Positions 7,040-14,158 of a stretch of 16,905 bases of DNA are shown in pieces. A program made the position numbers and the translations under genes. The DNA lies in NCBI GenBank assembly GCA_016839865.1, contig JAEOTN010000500.1:1-16905 (forward strand). The letters are read 5' to 3'. Origin of the DNA: Promethearchaeota archaeon. Lineage in GTDB: Archaea; Asgardarchaeota; Lokiarchaeia; Sigynarchaeales; MK-D1. The first letter of the stretch is position 1. Each line of letters starts with the position of its first letter. The notes beneath the pieces are model-generated. The model ran no database searches. It was not told the origin of the DNA and saw nothing but the letters and a program-made list of their open reading frames with translations.

Positions 7040-8095
7040 ATGGCAAAATTGAAGGTTCAAGCAGAAAATCCATTTCTCCCAATTTTTGAGATAGCCAGTG
7101 GTAGTGGATATGAGTTGGGTCTTCAGATCGGTACTAAATGTAAAGAACGTATCCAAAAAACTCTCGTACAGAGCAATAACTGGTTTATTGAACGGAAAGA
7201 ACGAGATAATCATGATCCGAGTTTTTTAGATCTGACTCTTGAGATAGCTAAAAAATATCTTCCTAAATACGTGGAAGAAATTCGCGGTTATGCAGATGGT
7301 GCTAATGTTGATTTTCGAGATATTTGCATTCTCAATAGTGCTGATTATGCCACGGAGGAAACTTGTTCGGAAGTAATCCTTCGAACCTCCGATAAAATTG
7401 TGATAGGCCATAATGAAGATTTCAATAATGCAAATAGCGATCTATCTTACTTCTTACATATTATTTCCGAAAATTATGAGATCTTCACCCATACATATCC
7501 TGGAGTAGTTCCAGGTTTCTCTTTTGGATTAAATTCTAGCGGTTTGACAATGTCCTGCAACTCCCTACCTAATACTGACCGGAATGTTGGAGTATCTAGA
7601 AAATTGCTGGATAGATGGGCATTAGAATCGTCAAACATAGCAGAATTTGTTGAAAGAATTTCGTTTAAGCCCAGATCTGGTGTATTTTCCTATAATATAG
7701 CCTCGATGACAGAATCTAAGGTCCTCAATATCGAAACTACAGAACAAGAGATTTATGTAACCGAACCTATGGAATCTCACTTTCACACAAATCATTATTT
7801 ATGTGAGAAATGGAAACCAAAAAACCGATACAAAGATCCTACCACCACAAGTTTTCATCGCTATAATCGCCTTAAGGAAATTGTTCAGGATTCTAAGGTG
7901 AGTACGAAATCAGCATTTGATATCATTAGTGATCCCGGAGTATTCACAAGAGAAGCAGAATTATATCCTGGATGGTATGGTAAAAGTTTTGCATCTGTTG
8001 TTTATGATATTACTCCCGAATCATTAAAAATGGTTATATGGCCATATTCCCGAGAAAGATCAGCAATTTTCGAAGTTACACTACAAAAAACGTGA
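7040..8095 (+). CDS. C45/acyl-CoA:6-APA acyltransferase-like NTN hydrolase (short paralog)
   Basis: 351 residues. Seen: the family's early GSGYELGLQIG (21-31; related to the 'G-x-x-Y-E-x-G' motif), YLPKYVEEIRGYADGANVDFRDI (73-95), probable nucleophile Cys109 in EETCSEVI, VIGHNEDF (121-128), PGVVPGFSFGLNSSGLTMSCN (in the 155-175 region) and a C-terminal SFASVVYDI strand. In this family the precursor is cleaved autocatalytically just before the Cys, giving a small alpha and a larger beta chain; here that would be about 108 plus 243 residues. Members hydrolyse or exchange acyl groups on amides; a penicillin role is not implied. It lies 2 nt after the serine hydrolase and 5 nt before a second C45 gene, so all three are probably co-transcribed. 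Substrate unknown, most likely an N-acyl or peptide amide. Confidence 0.85.
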   Translation: MAKLKVQAENPFLPIFEIASGSGYELGLQIGTKCKERIQKTLVQSNNWFIERKERDNHDPSFLDLTLEIAKKYLPKYVEEIRGYADGANVDFRDICILNSADYATEETCSEVILRTSDKIVIGHNEDFNNANSDLSYFLHIISENYEIFTHTYPGVVPGFSFGLNSSGLTMSCNSLPNTDRNVGVSRKLLDRWALESSNIAEFVERISFKPRSGVFSYNIASMTESKVLNIETTEQEIYVTEPMESHFHTNHYLCEKWKPKNRYKDPTTTSFHRYNRLKEIVQDSKVSTKSAFDIISDPGVFTREAELYPGWYGKSFASVVYDITPESLKMVIWPYSRERSAIFEVTLQKT

Positions 8096-8100
8096 ATGTT

Positions 8101-9543
8101 ATGTCTGAAAAGCTACAAAAAGAAAATAAAAATCCTCCAAAAATCACGGAATATAAGAAATCCTTTGTTATGGAGTTTCCTGATGACCAATTTAGACCTC
8201 CCATTGTACATTTGCAAGGAACACATTATGAAATGGGTTATGCATTTGGGAGATTATATTCAGAAAAAATTTTGCGGTATATATCTGAATTTGGAAGTCC
8301 CATGGCAGCAATGTATGGTGGATGGAAGCCCGGAAAGGGTGATCCAACTATAGAACAAATGGAATCGGGCATGAAGAATTTATATGCAATCGCTGAAGAA
8401 AGGTGTATTCCTGTATTTCGGGAAACTGAACCCTTATTTATGGAGGAGCTGAAAGGAAAATTTGATGCATTGCAAGATCTTGACTCACCACTAACTTGGG
8501 AAGAAATTTTACTGATAGAGAACATAACGGAAGCAATTTGGAATCCACATAATCCTCCCAATCAGTGTAGTAATTTTGCTGCTTGGGGCAAGGCTACAGA
8601 AGATGGAAAATTGATCCATGGTGTAAATGTTGATTTTGAAGCCTTTGGAGTTCTCCAAAACCATATATCTGTTATAATTCGAAAGCCAATTGGCACTGAG
8701 GAAAACGTCGTCATGGGAGTGTGTCATAATGGTATGATAGCACCATATACATGGATGAATGATAAGGGATTAAGCTATGGAGAACTAGATGAAAATACTT
8801 TACATGTAAAATGGCCAAAACTCTCCCATTTATGGCGGGGGATGAAAATTGCACACAATACTTCAACCATAGAGGAAGCATATGAAATTGTGAAGAAAAC
8901 TGGGGGATCTTCAGGTCATTCACTGTTAATATCTCAATCCAATCCAAAAGGAAAATATGCAGCAGATATTGAAATATCAGGTACTGAGCATGCAATACGC
9001 TATGAAAATCCAGAACTACCAAACATTATTTGGCAAACAAACATATTCAAATGTATTCCTGGGTATCCTGGTTACACCGGAGAAAAAAACCTATTTGAAG
9101 GTCAGATGAAATATATTGAGCGAATATTACCAGACCGGCCAGATCATTTCATTGATCAGTCTACAACTTGGGATGATGTGAAATCTCTAACTGACTACCT
9201 TGAAAAAGTCCAATGTCCACGGTATGACCGATATGAAACTTACTTCAATGAAATGATTGGAAAGATAAATCTAGAAAATGCTGTCGAAATTCAAAGCGAT
9301 CCTGTATTAACAACGGACAAGATGAAAGGTAGAAAACAATTAACAGGAAAAATTCCCCATTTGTATGGATATAAGCGAGAAATTGTCATGGAGTATTTAT
9401 GGAGCGTTTATTCAACCATCATAATTCCAGAAGAAGGAACAATATGGATAGCTGTAGGTGAAAAACCTGCCCAGAAAGGACCGTATTGGTATGTAAACCT
9501 AAATAATCAGTTAGAACTTATGAAAAAATACGAAAGTAATTAG
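8101..9543 (+). CDS. C45-family NTN hydrolase (long paralog, acyltransferase/phospholipase B-like)
   Basis: 480 residues from the ATG at 8101. The frame stays open upstream to 8038, but that would overlap the previous gene by 58 nt, and the added residues look non-homologous. Seen: VHLQGTHYEMGYAFGRLYSE (36-55), LTWEEILLIENITEAIW (131-147), probable nucleophile Cys156 in NQCSNFAAWGKATEDGK, HGVNVDFEAFG (173-183) and NDKGLSYGE. The CSxFAAxGxAT-DGKxxxGxNxD pattern is the hallmark of the C45/AAT group. Autocleavage before Cys156 is expected. It is only distantly similar to the 351-residue neighbour and clearly longer at both ends, so the two are ancient paralogs with different substrates. Its stop codon overlaps the stop of the convergent hotdog gene. 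Function beyond amide acyl transfer or hydrolysis is not resolved. Confidence 0.87.
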   Translation: MSEKLQKENKNPPKITEYKKSFVMEFPDDQFRPPIVHLQGTHYEMGYAFGRLYSEKILRYISEFGSPMAAMYGGWKPGKGDPTIEQMESGMKNLYAIAEERCIPVFRETEPLFMEELKGKFDALQDLDSPLTWEEILLIENITEAIWNPHNPPNQCSNFAAWGKATEDGKLIHGVNVDFEAFGVLQNHISVIIRKPIGTEENVVMGVCHNGMIAPYTWMNDKGLSYGELDENTLHVKWPKLSHLWRGMKIAHNTSTIEEAYEIVKKTGGSSGHSLLISQSNPKGKYAADIEISGTEHAIRYENPELPNIIWQTNIFKCIPGYPGYTGEKNLFEGQMKYIERILPDRPDHFIDQSTTWDDVKSLTDYLEKVQCPRYDRYETYFNEMIGKINLENAVEIQSDPVLTTDKMKGRKQLTGKIPHLYGYKREIVMEYLWSVYSTIIIPEEGTIWIAVGEKPAQKGPYWYVNLNNQLELMKKYESN

Positions 9544-10058
9544 TTAAGTTGGATTTGTGCTGTTCCCCGTATCGCCTTCCATCTTCTAAAAGTGAGAATT
9601 CCATCTGTTGTCTCCTCGCCATCTATTCCCGATTCCTCTTTATCCTTTACCCATCCTTTTTCTTTCCCTTCATAAGTTTTAGTTATTTTTCCATTTTTAG
9701 ATAATTCTAAAGGCATTTTAGAATCAATTTCAACATCAAAAGATATAGTATTTCCAGCGACTAATGAAACTTTTATTGTTGTGATTATCCAATCTCCTGG
9801 TCTAACCATTCCTCTAATTTGAGAATGAGTGTTTAGCAAGAATGCATTATTTACTTCAGCGATTCGATTGACATGCTTTATGAAATATGCATAAATCAAC
9901 ATTCCGTGTGCTATTACGCCTTTTAATCCTACTTTCTCTGCGTATTCGTCATCTACATGTATTAAATTCACTGAATTATTTAATTTAGCATATTTTTTAA
10001 TGAGATCTCTAGTGATTGGACCATCAATAAAGGTAAATGATTGGTTTACTTGAAGCAT
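9540..10058 (-). CDS. MaoC-type hotdog protein, catalytic-half homolog with altered active site
   Basis: 172 residues with a single hotdog domain. The hydratase-2 region is LNNSVNLIHVDDEYAEKVGL (26-45), followed by GVIAHGM (47-53), and RGMVRPGD is the usual beta-strand entry. In (R)-enoyl-CoA hydratases the motif is GDxNPIH, with Asp and His catalytic; here His34 and Asn31 are kept, but the Asp position is Ser29 and the Pro is Leu32. The protein may therefore be a weak hydratase, a thioesterase or a binding subunit. The last 50 residues (KEKGWVKDKEESGIDGEE) are a charged extension. The ATG follows the stop codon of the upstream hotdog gene without a gap, and a G-rich run (10073-10065) can act as SD, so the two products are probably made in equal amounts and form a heteromer, like HadAB-type dehydratases. 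Confidence 0.82.
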   Translation of the reverse strand: MLQVNQSFTFIDGPITRDLIKKYAKLNNSVNLIHVDDEYAEKVGLKGVIAHGMLIYAYFIKHVNRIAEVNNAFLLNTHSQIRGMVRPGDWIITTIKVSLVAGNTISFDVEIDSKMPLELSKNGKITKTYEGKEKGWVKDKEESGIDGEETTDGILTFRRWKAIRGTAQIQLN

Positions 10059-10556
10059 TTAGAATCCCCCCTTCGATACCATTATAGTCATCACAGATTT
10101 ACAGAAAATTTTCGATGCATCTGCATTGCGAGTAATTGTAGAAATATCAATCCATAGTTTTTCTTCTTTGACATCAATACGGGAAATTTTAGCATCAGTG
10201 TAGATTTTTTTATCCGTGCCTGTTAATGGAACACAATTTGAATAGTCCAATGTTTGCCCCGTGTGTAATATTTTACCTGGATTTTTTATCAACGGTTCTC
10301 CATCATCACCATGCAAACCACCATAAGAAAATAAACCAGGCACAATATACAATGGCGCATAAGCAGGATGAGAAACGACTTTTGAATAATCAGGTTTTTC
10401 TTCAGCAGAAATATCAGGAATAGGATAATATTTTGGATCAGTCTCTTCGAGGAGCTCAGCTAAAGATGTTAAATTCTTACCTTTTATGCGATATCTTTGT
10501 GGTTCAAATTCGTACCCAGAAAATTGATTGAAATAATTCTCGGAACGTTCACTCAT
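10059..10556 (-). CDS. MaoC N-terminal-type hotdog subunit (FAS1-like dehydratase region)
   Basis: 165 residues from the ATG at 10556. An in-frame TTG at 10562 is possible; AAGGTG (10572-10567) sits 10 nt before the ATG and 4 nt before the TTG, so the start is not certain. Seen: VVSHPAYAPLYIVPG (60-74), then ILHTGQTLDYSNCVPLTG (96-113), which matches the 'xLHxxQxFxxxxPxxxG' pattern of MaoC_dehydrat_N proteins, and a final strand SVMTIMVSKGG. Such domains are the non-catalytic half of two-subunit or fused (R)-hydratases and shape the acyl-binding tunnel. It is joined directly to the second hotdog gene (TAA then ATG) and lies downstream of a transporter gene. Function inferred: partner subunit for hydration or dehydration of an acyl thioester. 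Confidence 0.78.
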   Translation of the reverse strand: MSERSENYFNQFSGYEFEPQRYRIKGKNLTSLAELLEETDPKYYPIPDISAEEKPDYSKVVSHPAYAPLYIVPGLFSYGGLHGDDGEPLIKNPGKILHTGQTLDYSNCVPLTGTDKKIYTDAKISRIDVKEEKLWIDISTITRNADASKIFCKSVMTIMVSKGGF

Positions 10557-10566
10557 AGACAAATAA

Positions 10567-10572
10567 CACCTT
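10567..10572 (-). promoter_or_regulatory. Ribosome binding site of the N-terminal hotdog gene
   Basis: AAGGTG on the minus strand, complementary to the 16S anti-SD. It is 10 nt from the ATG at 10556 and 4 nt from the TTG at 10562. It shows this gene is translated from an internal position of a longer transcript. Confidence 0.5.
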
Positions 10573-10578
10573 CATAAT

Positions 10579-10600
10579 AGAAAAAAGAAAAATAAAAAAT
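10579..10600 (-). terminator. Oligo-T tract after the transporter gene, possible partial terminator
   Basis: Directly after the transporter stop codon the minus strand reads several T runs (T6, T5, T6) within 22 nt without a clear hairpin. Archaeal RNA polymerase terminates at such tracts. Because the hotdog genes follow in the same direction with an SD and no clear promoter of their own, this may lower rather than stop downstream transcription. Confidence 0.35.
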
Positions 10601-12058
10601 TTAGATATTTAGTTCTTTTAGTTTTGCTACATTTTGTTGGACTTTATCAGGACCTAATCTGTGAATTAATTGGAATATTAAAAATCCTAATAAAGACACC
10701 ACGATTGGAATGAAACTGATTATTAGCTTTATTCCTAAAATCGCACTTGCTGGTTGAGCACTTAGTGGCGCAGGTTCAATGTCTCCATATACAGTAGGAG
10801 TGCCAGGTACGAAGTTAGTAAAGATATGAACAAGTGAAATAATACCAGTTCCAATAAGGGGACCAATTCTTTGGAGGAATGTAAAGATTCCTGAATAAGC
10901 TCCTTCTTGTCTGCCCCCAGCTTCCACGCAAGCCTCGTCAATAATATCCCAATACATTCTAGCACCGAGAACTGAAATACCTCCAATACCAATTCCAACA
11001 ACCACTGCTCCTCCTACAAAAATCCAAATGTTAGTTACAAAGAAGAATGGAATTAATGCAACGGGAATTATGAGGAACGCGTACTTGTATAATTTCTGAT
11101 AAGGCACCTTCTTCTGTAGCAAAATCCACAAAGGTAGGAAGAGCACAGCAGCTCCTGCGTAACCCATTTGGATGAACATCGAATTTATGACTACACTTTC
11201 TGGAGGTAATCCTGAAACATAAAGCACGATAAACGGTACTGAAGTAACAATGAGTGCTTGTAGGATCGCCATTCCAAGAGTAGCAAAGAAATAACCTAGG
11301 AAGTTCTTGTTTTTGAGTAGTTTACCTAATGTTGTGAAAAACTCTTTGAACGTTGCTTTAGGTTGGATTCTCTTGTTTCGTTCTAACATTTCTGGAGTTT
11401 CTTTTACACCAGGCAACATAATCAGCATTCCTAAAAAGGAGATTAATGCTAACCATAAAGCTGCTGATGAAAGGGAACCTTTTGTTGCTGTAGAACCAAT
11501 GAAAATACCCGGTAGAAAGATTCCTATCATCAATCCAACAAACCACATTACTTGGTTAAAAATCGTTGATCGTTTACGATCTCTCTCGGAACGGAATTTA
11601 TCAGGAATCAATGCACCAGAACTCGTCTGAATAATCGTGTAGCAAGTTTCATAAAGAAGAAGTGCAAATGTCGCCCATATAATTGCCGCCCACTGGGGAA
11701 TTCCACCTGGAATAGCAAAAATTAACCACATACTAAAACTAAACGGAAGCATGAAAATTACTATCCATGGGAATCTTCTACCTAATTTTTTCGACATTCG
11801 ACCAAAAATATTAGGCTTGTCTGAAAGATATCCAAATATTGGATCGTTAAACATATCCCAAATGAGATAGACGATCTGAATAACTGCAAGGAAAACAGGA
11901 CCAACTGCGGTATACGATAATAAGAAGAAATAATTCCATGAATCAATTAGAGAAGTGGAACCCGCATAGGCAATTAGACCGAAATTCGCAGCTATTATCG
12001 CCCATATACTTTTATTTTTAAACAATCCTCGATTGCTTTCTGTTGTACTTTCTGCCAT
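10601..12058 (-). CDS. GPH-family (MFS_2) cation symporter
   Basis: 485 residues, with hydrophobic segments spaced as in a 12-helix major facilitator. The GPH signature is clear in the loop after helix 2: IWDMFNDPIFGYLSDK (66-81), where Asp68 and Asp72 match the cation-binding Asp55 and Asp59 of the melibiose carrier MelB, then KLGRRFPWI (91-99). The second half repeats the related RMYWDIIDEACVEAGGRQEG loop. GPH proteins take up glycosides, pentosides and hexuronides with Na+ or H+, but archaeal members near acyl-metabolism genes probably carry other organic anions or lipids. No SD precedes the ATG; a TATA box lies about 50 nt upstream. It is the first gene of a unit with two MaoC-type genes and is divergent from a TetR gene, so it is probably repressed by that protein. 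Fold certain, cargo unknown. Confidence 0.9.
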   Translation of the reverse strand: MAESTTESNRGLFKNKSIWAIIAANFGLIAYAGSTSLIDSWNYFFLLSYTAVGPVFLAVIQIVYLIWDMFNDPIFGYLSDKPNIFGRMSKKLGRRFPWIVIFMLPFSFSMWLIFAIPGGIPQWAAIIWATFALLLYETCYTIIQTSSGALIPDKFRSERDRKRSTIFNQVMWFVGLMIGIFLPGIFIGSTATKGSLSSAALWLALISFLGMLIMLPGVKETPEMLERNKRIQPKATFKEFFTTLGKLLKNKNFLGYFFATLGMAILQALIVTSVPFIVLYVSGLPPESVVINSMFIQMGYAGAAVLFLPLWILLQKKVPYQKLYKYAFLIIPVALIPFFFVTNIWIFVGGAVVVGIGIGGISVLGARMYWDIIDEACVEAGGRQEGAYSGIFTFLQRIGPLIGTGIISLVHIFTNFVPGTPTVYGDIEPAPLSAQPASAILGIKLIISFIPIVVSLLGFLIFQLIHRLGPDKVQQNVAKLKELNI

Positions 12059-12079
12059 ATAAAATCAACTTTGAATAAT

Positions 12080-12105
12080 TGCTTTTTAACAATTGATCAA
12101 AAGCA
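12080..12105 (+). promoter_or_regulatory. 26-bp palindrome, candidate TetR operator of the transporter/hotdog unit
   Basis: Left half TGCTTTTTAACAA, right half TTGATCAAAAGCA, centred on CAATTG; 11 of 13 pairs are complementary. It starts right after the transporter TATA box (12106-12113) and covers the expected transcription start near 12083. Size, symmetry and position fit a TetR-family operator, with the regulator gene next door. Confidence 0.6.
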
Positions 12106-12113
12106 TATATAAA
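12106..12113 (-). promoter_or_regulatory. TATA box of the GPH transporter unit
   Basis: TTTATATA on the minus strand, centred about 51 nt before the transporter ATG. It predicts a start near 12083 and a short leader of about 25 nt without SD. It abuts the palindrome at 12080-12105, so a bound repressor would block TBP/TFB or polymerase loading. Confidence 0.5.
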
Positions 12114-12265
12114 TATTCGGTTTTTTTAATAAACGCCATTATACTTATATCTCTCTAAATCTCTATTATCAACATATTCTTGACTTAAAACGACATAGTT
12201 ATAAAATCATTGATTACTAAAGCCATTATAAAAGTACAGCTTTCAGTTAAAGGAATTATGTTAAG
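12114..12265. other. AT-rich divergent intergenic spacer
   Basis: No convincing ORF or RNA gene was seen in this stretch of the 285-bp gap between the transporter and tetR. It holds a direct 9-mer GCCATTATA at 12135-12143 and 12222-12230, and a short perfect palindrome AATCATTGATT at 12205-12215. Both could be chance in such AT-rich DNA. Confidence 0.5.
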
Positions 12266-12273
12266 TATAAATA
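12266..12273 (+). promoter_or_regulatory. TATA box of the tetR gene
   Basis: TATAAATA, a near-consensus archaeal TATA box. It predicts transcription from about 12297, giving a leader of about 45 nt before the ATG. Confidence 0.45.
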
Positions 12274-12282
12274 GACAGAAAA

Positions 12283-12296
12283 ATATCAATTGAAAT
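12283..12296 (+). promoter_or_regulatory. CAATTG-centred 14-bp palindrome near the tetR start, possible second operator
   Basis: ATATCAATTGAAAT has 6 of 7 symmetric pairs and shares the CAATTG centre with the stronger palindrome at 12080-12105. It lies between the tetR TATA box and the expected transcription start, which would suit autorepression. The outer half-site bases (TGCTTTT/AAAAGCA) are not conserved. Confidence 0.35.
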
Positions 12297-12343
12297 GAAG
12301 ATCAGATCGAAACTTACGAACGCTGATTTTTTATTTTATTGTG

Positions 12344-13045
12344 ATGAATATGGGAAAAACATCTAAACCAAAACAAAAGCGTTCTCGCTCTAAAGAAGAA
12401 AAAGCTCATCAAATGGATAAGATCATCGATGGAAGTCTTGATTTAATACGAGAAAAAGGATTTCATGGTTTTGGAATGCGAGCATTAGCAAAACACATCG
12501 GTATGTCTCAAGGGAATCTGTATAATTATATTGCTAGCCAAAGGGAGCTTTGGATAGCTGTCAGATTAAGGTGTAATAAGGAATTTAAAGAAAAGATGCA
12601 AAAAATCTATCTATCCAGTAGAGTAGACACTATTGAAACACTAAAAAAAATAGGCAATTTTGTTTTTGAATTTGCTGCAGAAGATTTTAATCGATGGAAA
12701 TTAATGACCGTTATCGAACCACCTGAACCTCCAATGAAGGATGGAATTCCATTTATTGGCAAAATCGAAGAAAATTATGTATCCACAAATGTTTTAGATA
12801 TCGTATTCGAAATCATACAGAGAGGACATCTTCAGGGAGATGTTCAAGAAGTCAATCAGAAATTAATTGGGTTCTTCTTGTATAGCATTGTTTTAGGCAT
12901 AACTTATACAGAATATGATTTATCATTCGAAGAAGAAATTCGCGAATCGGTGGTTCACGACGAGTTGAGATTTGAAAAGAAAGAATTACGTGATTTAGCA
13001 TTCAAACAAATCGAAAATCTACTGAAAATAAAAAAAAATGAATAA
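12344..13045 (+). CDS. TetR/AcrR-family transcriptional regulator
   Basis: 233 residues from the ATG at 12344. A GTG at 12341 and a second ATG at 12350 are in frame, and no SD decides between them. Seen: a very basic N-terminal tail (GKTSKPKQKRSRSKEEK), then the TetR_N domain: KIIDGSLDLIREKGF (26-40) and the helix-turn-helix ALAKHIGMSQGNLYNYIASQ (47-66), ending in RELWIAV. The ligand domain (about 80-233) is unlike a named subfamily, with a hydrophobic helix GFFLYSIVLGITYTEY. It is divergent from the transporter/hotdog unit, and palindromes overlap both promoters, so it most likely represses that unit and itself until a ligand, perhaps an acyl-CoA or the imported substrate, binds. Only 6 nt separate its stop from that of the convergent M29 gene. 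Confidence 0.9.
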   Translation: MNMGKTSKPKQKRSRSKEEKAHQMDKIIDGSLDLIREKGFHGFGMRALAKHIGMSQGNLYNYIASQRELWIAVRLRCNKEFKEKMQKIYLSSRVDTIETLKKIGNFVFEFAAEDFNRWKLMTVIEPPEPPMKDGIPFIGKIEENYVSTNVLDIVFEIIQRGHLQGDVQEVNQKLIGFFLYSIVLGITYTEYDLSFEEEIRESVVHDELRFEKKELRDLAFKQIENLLKIKKNE

Positions 13046-13051
13046 ATACTC

Positions 13052-14149
13052 TTATATCAAAAATTTACCATTTTCATAAATCAATTTTCCATCTGCGAAG
13101 ATTTTGCCATATCTCCGCATTTCTAATAGCATGTCTTTATGTATTGTACTTTGTTGTTTACTTCCGGTTTCAGGATATCCATTCCCTATAGCAATATGTA
13201 CAGTTCCTCCCATCTTCTCGTCAAATGAGATATCTCCTATAAAATTTTGATGTTCTATATTGGTTCCAATTGCGACTTCACCGATTCTTGTTGCACCTGG
13301 ATTTTCTAGTAATTTTTCTAGAATTTCTTTACCCGAACCTGCTTTTGCTTCAACTACTTCTCCATCTTTAAAAGTTAATTCAACATTTTCGATTTTTTTT
13401 GATTTATCAATGAGAGGATAGGAGAATCTTATTTTTCCATTTGCTGATTCTTCAATTGGACCTGTAAAAACCTCACCATCCGGCATATTGCCTTTTCCCG
13501 CAGAATTTTGCCATTTTCTTCCTTTCACCGACATAGTCAAGTCTGTGTCATCTGCAACTATACGCAATTCATCTACTTGGTTTAAATATTTAATATATCG
13601 TTCGTGTTCTTTATGCAATTTCTTCCAACTCGAAATTGGATCTGCATGGTTTAGGAAACATGTTCTCGCTAGTAATTCAGATAACTCAGTTTGACTCATA
13701 GAAGCCTCTTGTGCCATCGAATAGGTAGGATATTGAGTCATTGTCCATCTCAATTCTCCTTTTGCGGCTCGTTGATAAAATTTCTGCATCATAGGAAAAC
13801 GAGCATTACGAACCATATCTGTTTTATCTTGTGCAATATTGATGAGTTCTTTGGTATTTTCTAAACCCTCAATCATAATCAAGCAGTCAATAATGTCAAT
13901 TACCATCAATTCTAATGGGTCAGAAGTTTTAAGTATTTCATCAACACCTTCTGAATGGAAAATAAATTTTTGACCTGGAAACTCAATAATTGGTTTAATT
14001 GGGTAACCTCCAGCTTTTAGAGTTTCTCTGTACACCTCTCGAATTAAAGGAATGGATTCAACAGGCCCCATGATAAGTACTTTATCTTCCTTTTTTACTT
14101 CCACTTCATAATTTACGAGAAGTTTTGCGAATTTCACTAAATCTAACAT
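13052..14149 (-). CDS. M29-family (thermophilic) metallo-aminopeptidase
   Basis: 365 residues, somewhat short against the about 410 of AmpS/PepS/aminopeptidase T, with the trimming in the N-terminal domain. Metal and catalytic candidates of family M29 are present: Glu226 in NMPDGEVFTGP, Glu291 in IGEVAIGTN, His318 in GGTVHIAIGNGYPETG, Tyr325, and His337/Asp339 in STIHKDMLLEM. The usual HWD is HKD here. The enzyme removes N-terminal residues from small peptides, using two divalent metals (Co or Zn), in the cytosol. It has the clearest SD of the minus-strand genes (AAGGAG, 9 nt before the ATG) and follows a class I/II aminotransferase after 32 nt, so both belong to one transcript. With the dipeptide epimerase across the divergent promoter it suggests peptide recycling. 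Confidence 0.87.
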   Translation of the reverse strand: MLDLVKFAKLLVNYEVEVKKEDKVLIMGPVESIPLIREVYRETLKAGGYPIKPIIEFPGQKFIFHSEGVDEILKTSDPLELMVIDIIDCLIMIEGLENTKELINIAQDKTDMVRNARFPMMQKFYQRAAKGELRWTMTQYPTYSMAQEASMSQTELSELLARTCFLNHADPISSWKKLHKEHERYIKYLNQVDELRIVADDTDLTMSVKGRKWQNSAGKGNMPDGEVFTGPIEESANGKIRFSYPLIDKSKKIENVELTFKDGEVVEAKAGSGKEILEKLLENPGATRIGEVAIGTNIEHQNFIGDISFDEKMGGTVHIAIGNGYPETGSKQQSTIHKDMLLEMRRYGKIFADGKLIYENGKFLI

Positions 14150-14158
14150 TTTTTTATT

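Noticed and set aside
8038..8100. Upstream extension of the second C45 gene
   Set aside because: It would overlap the preceding gene by 58 nt and adds 21 residues unlike the family; the ATG at 8101 fits the operon spacing.
8096..8353. ATG one base after the first C45 stop, giving an 85-residue ORF
   Set aside because: The ATG at 8101 in another frame opens a full-length C45 protein; the short frame has no family features.
7040..9543. Penicillin-type acyltransferases linked to the beta-lactamase-like gene
   Set aside because: C45 proteins are widespread hydrolases, and no NRPS or isopenicillin N synthase gene is present.
10762..11001. Minus-strand ORF within the transporter
   Set aside because: It is a shifted frame of the GPH gene, leucine-rich by translation of hydrophobic codons, with no start signals.
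11307..11630. 107-residue plus-strand ORF within the transporter
   Set aside because: Antisense shadow of a strongly supported membrane protein gene.
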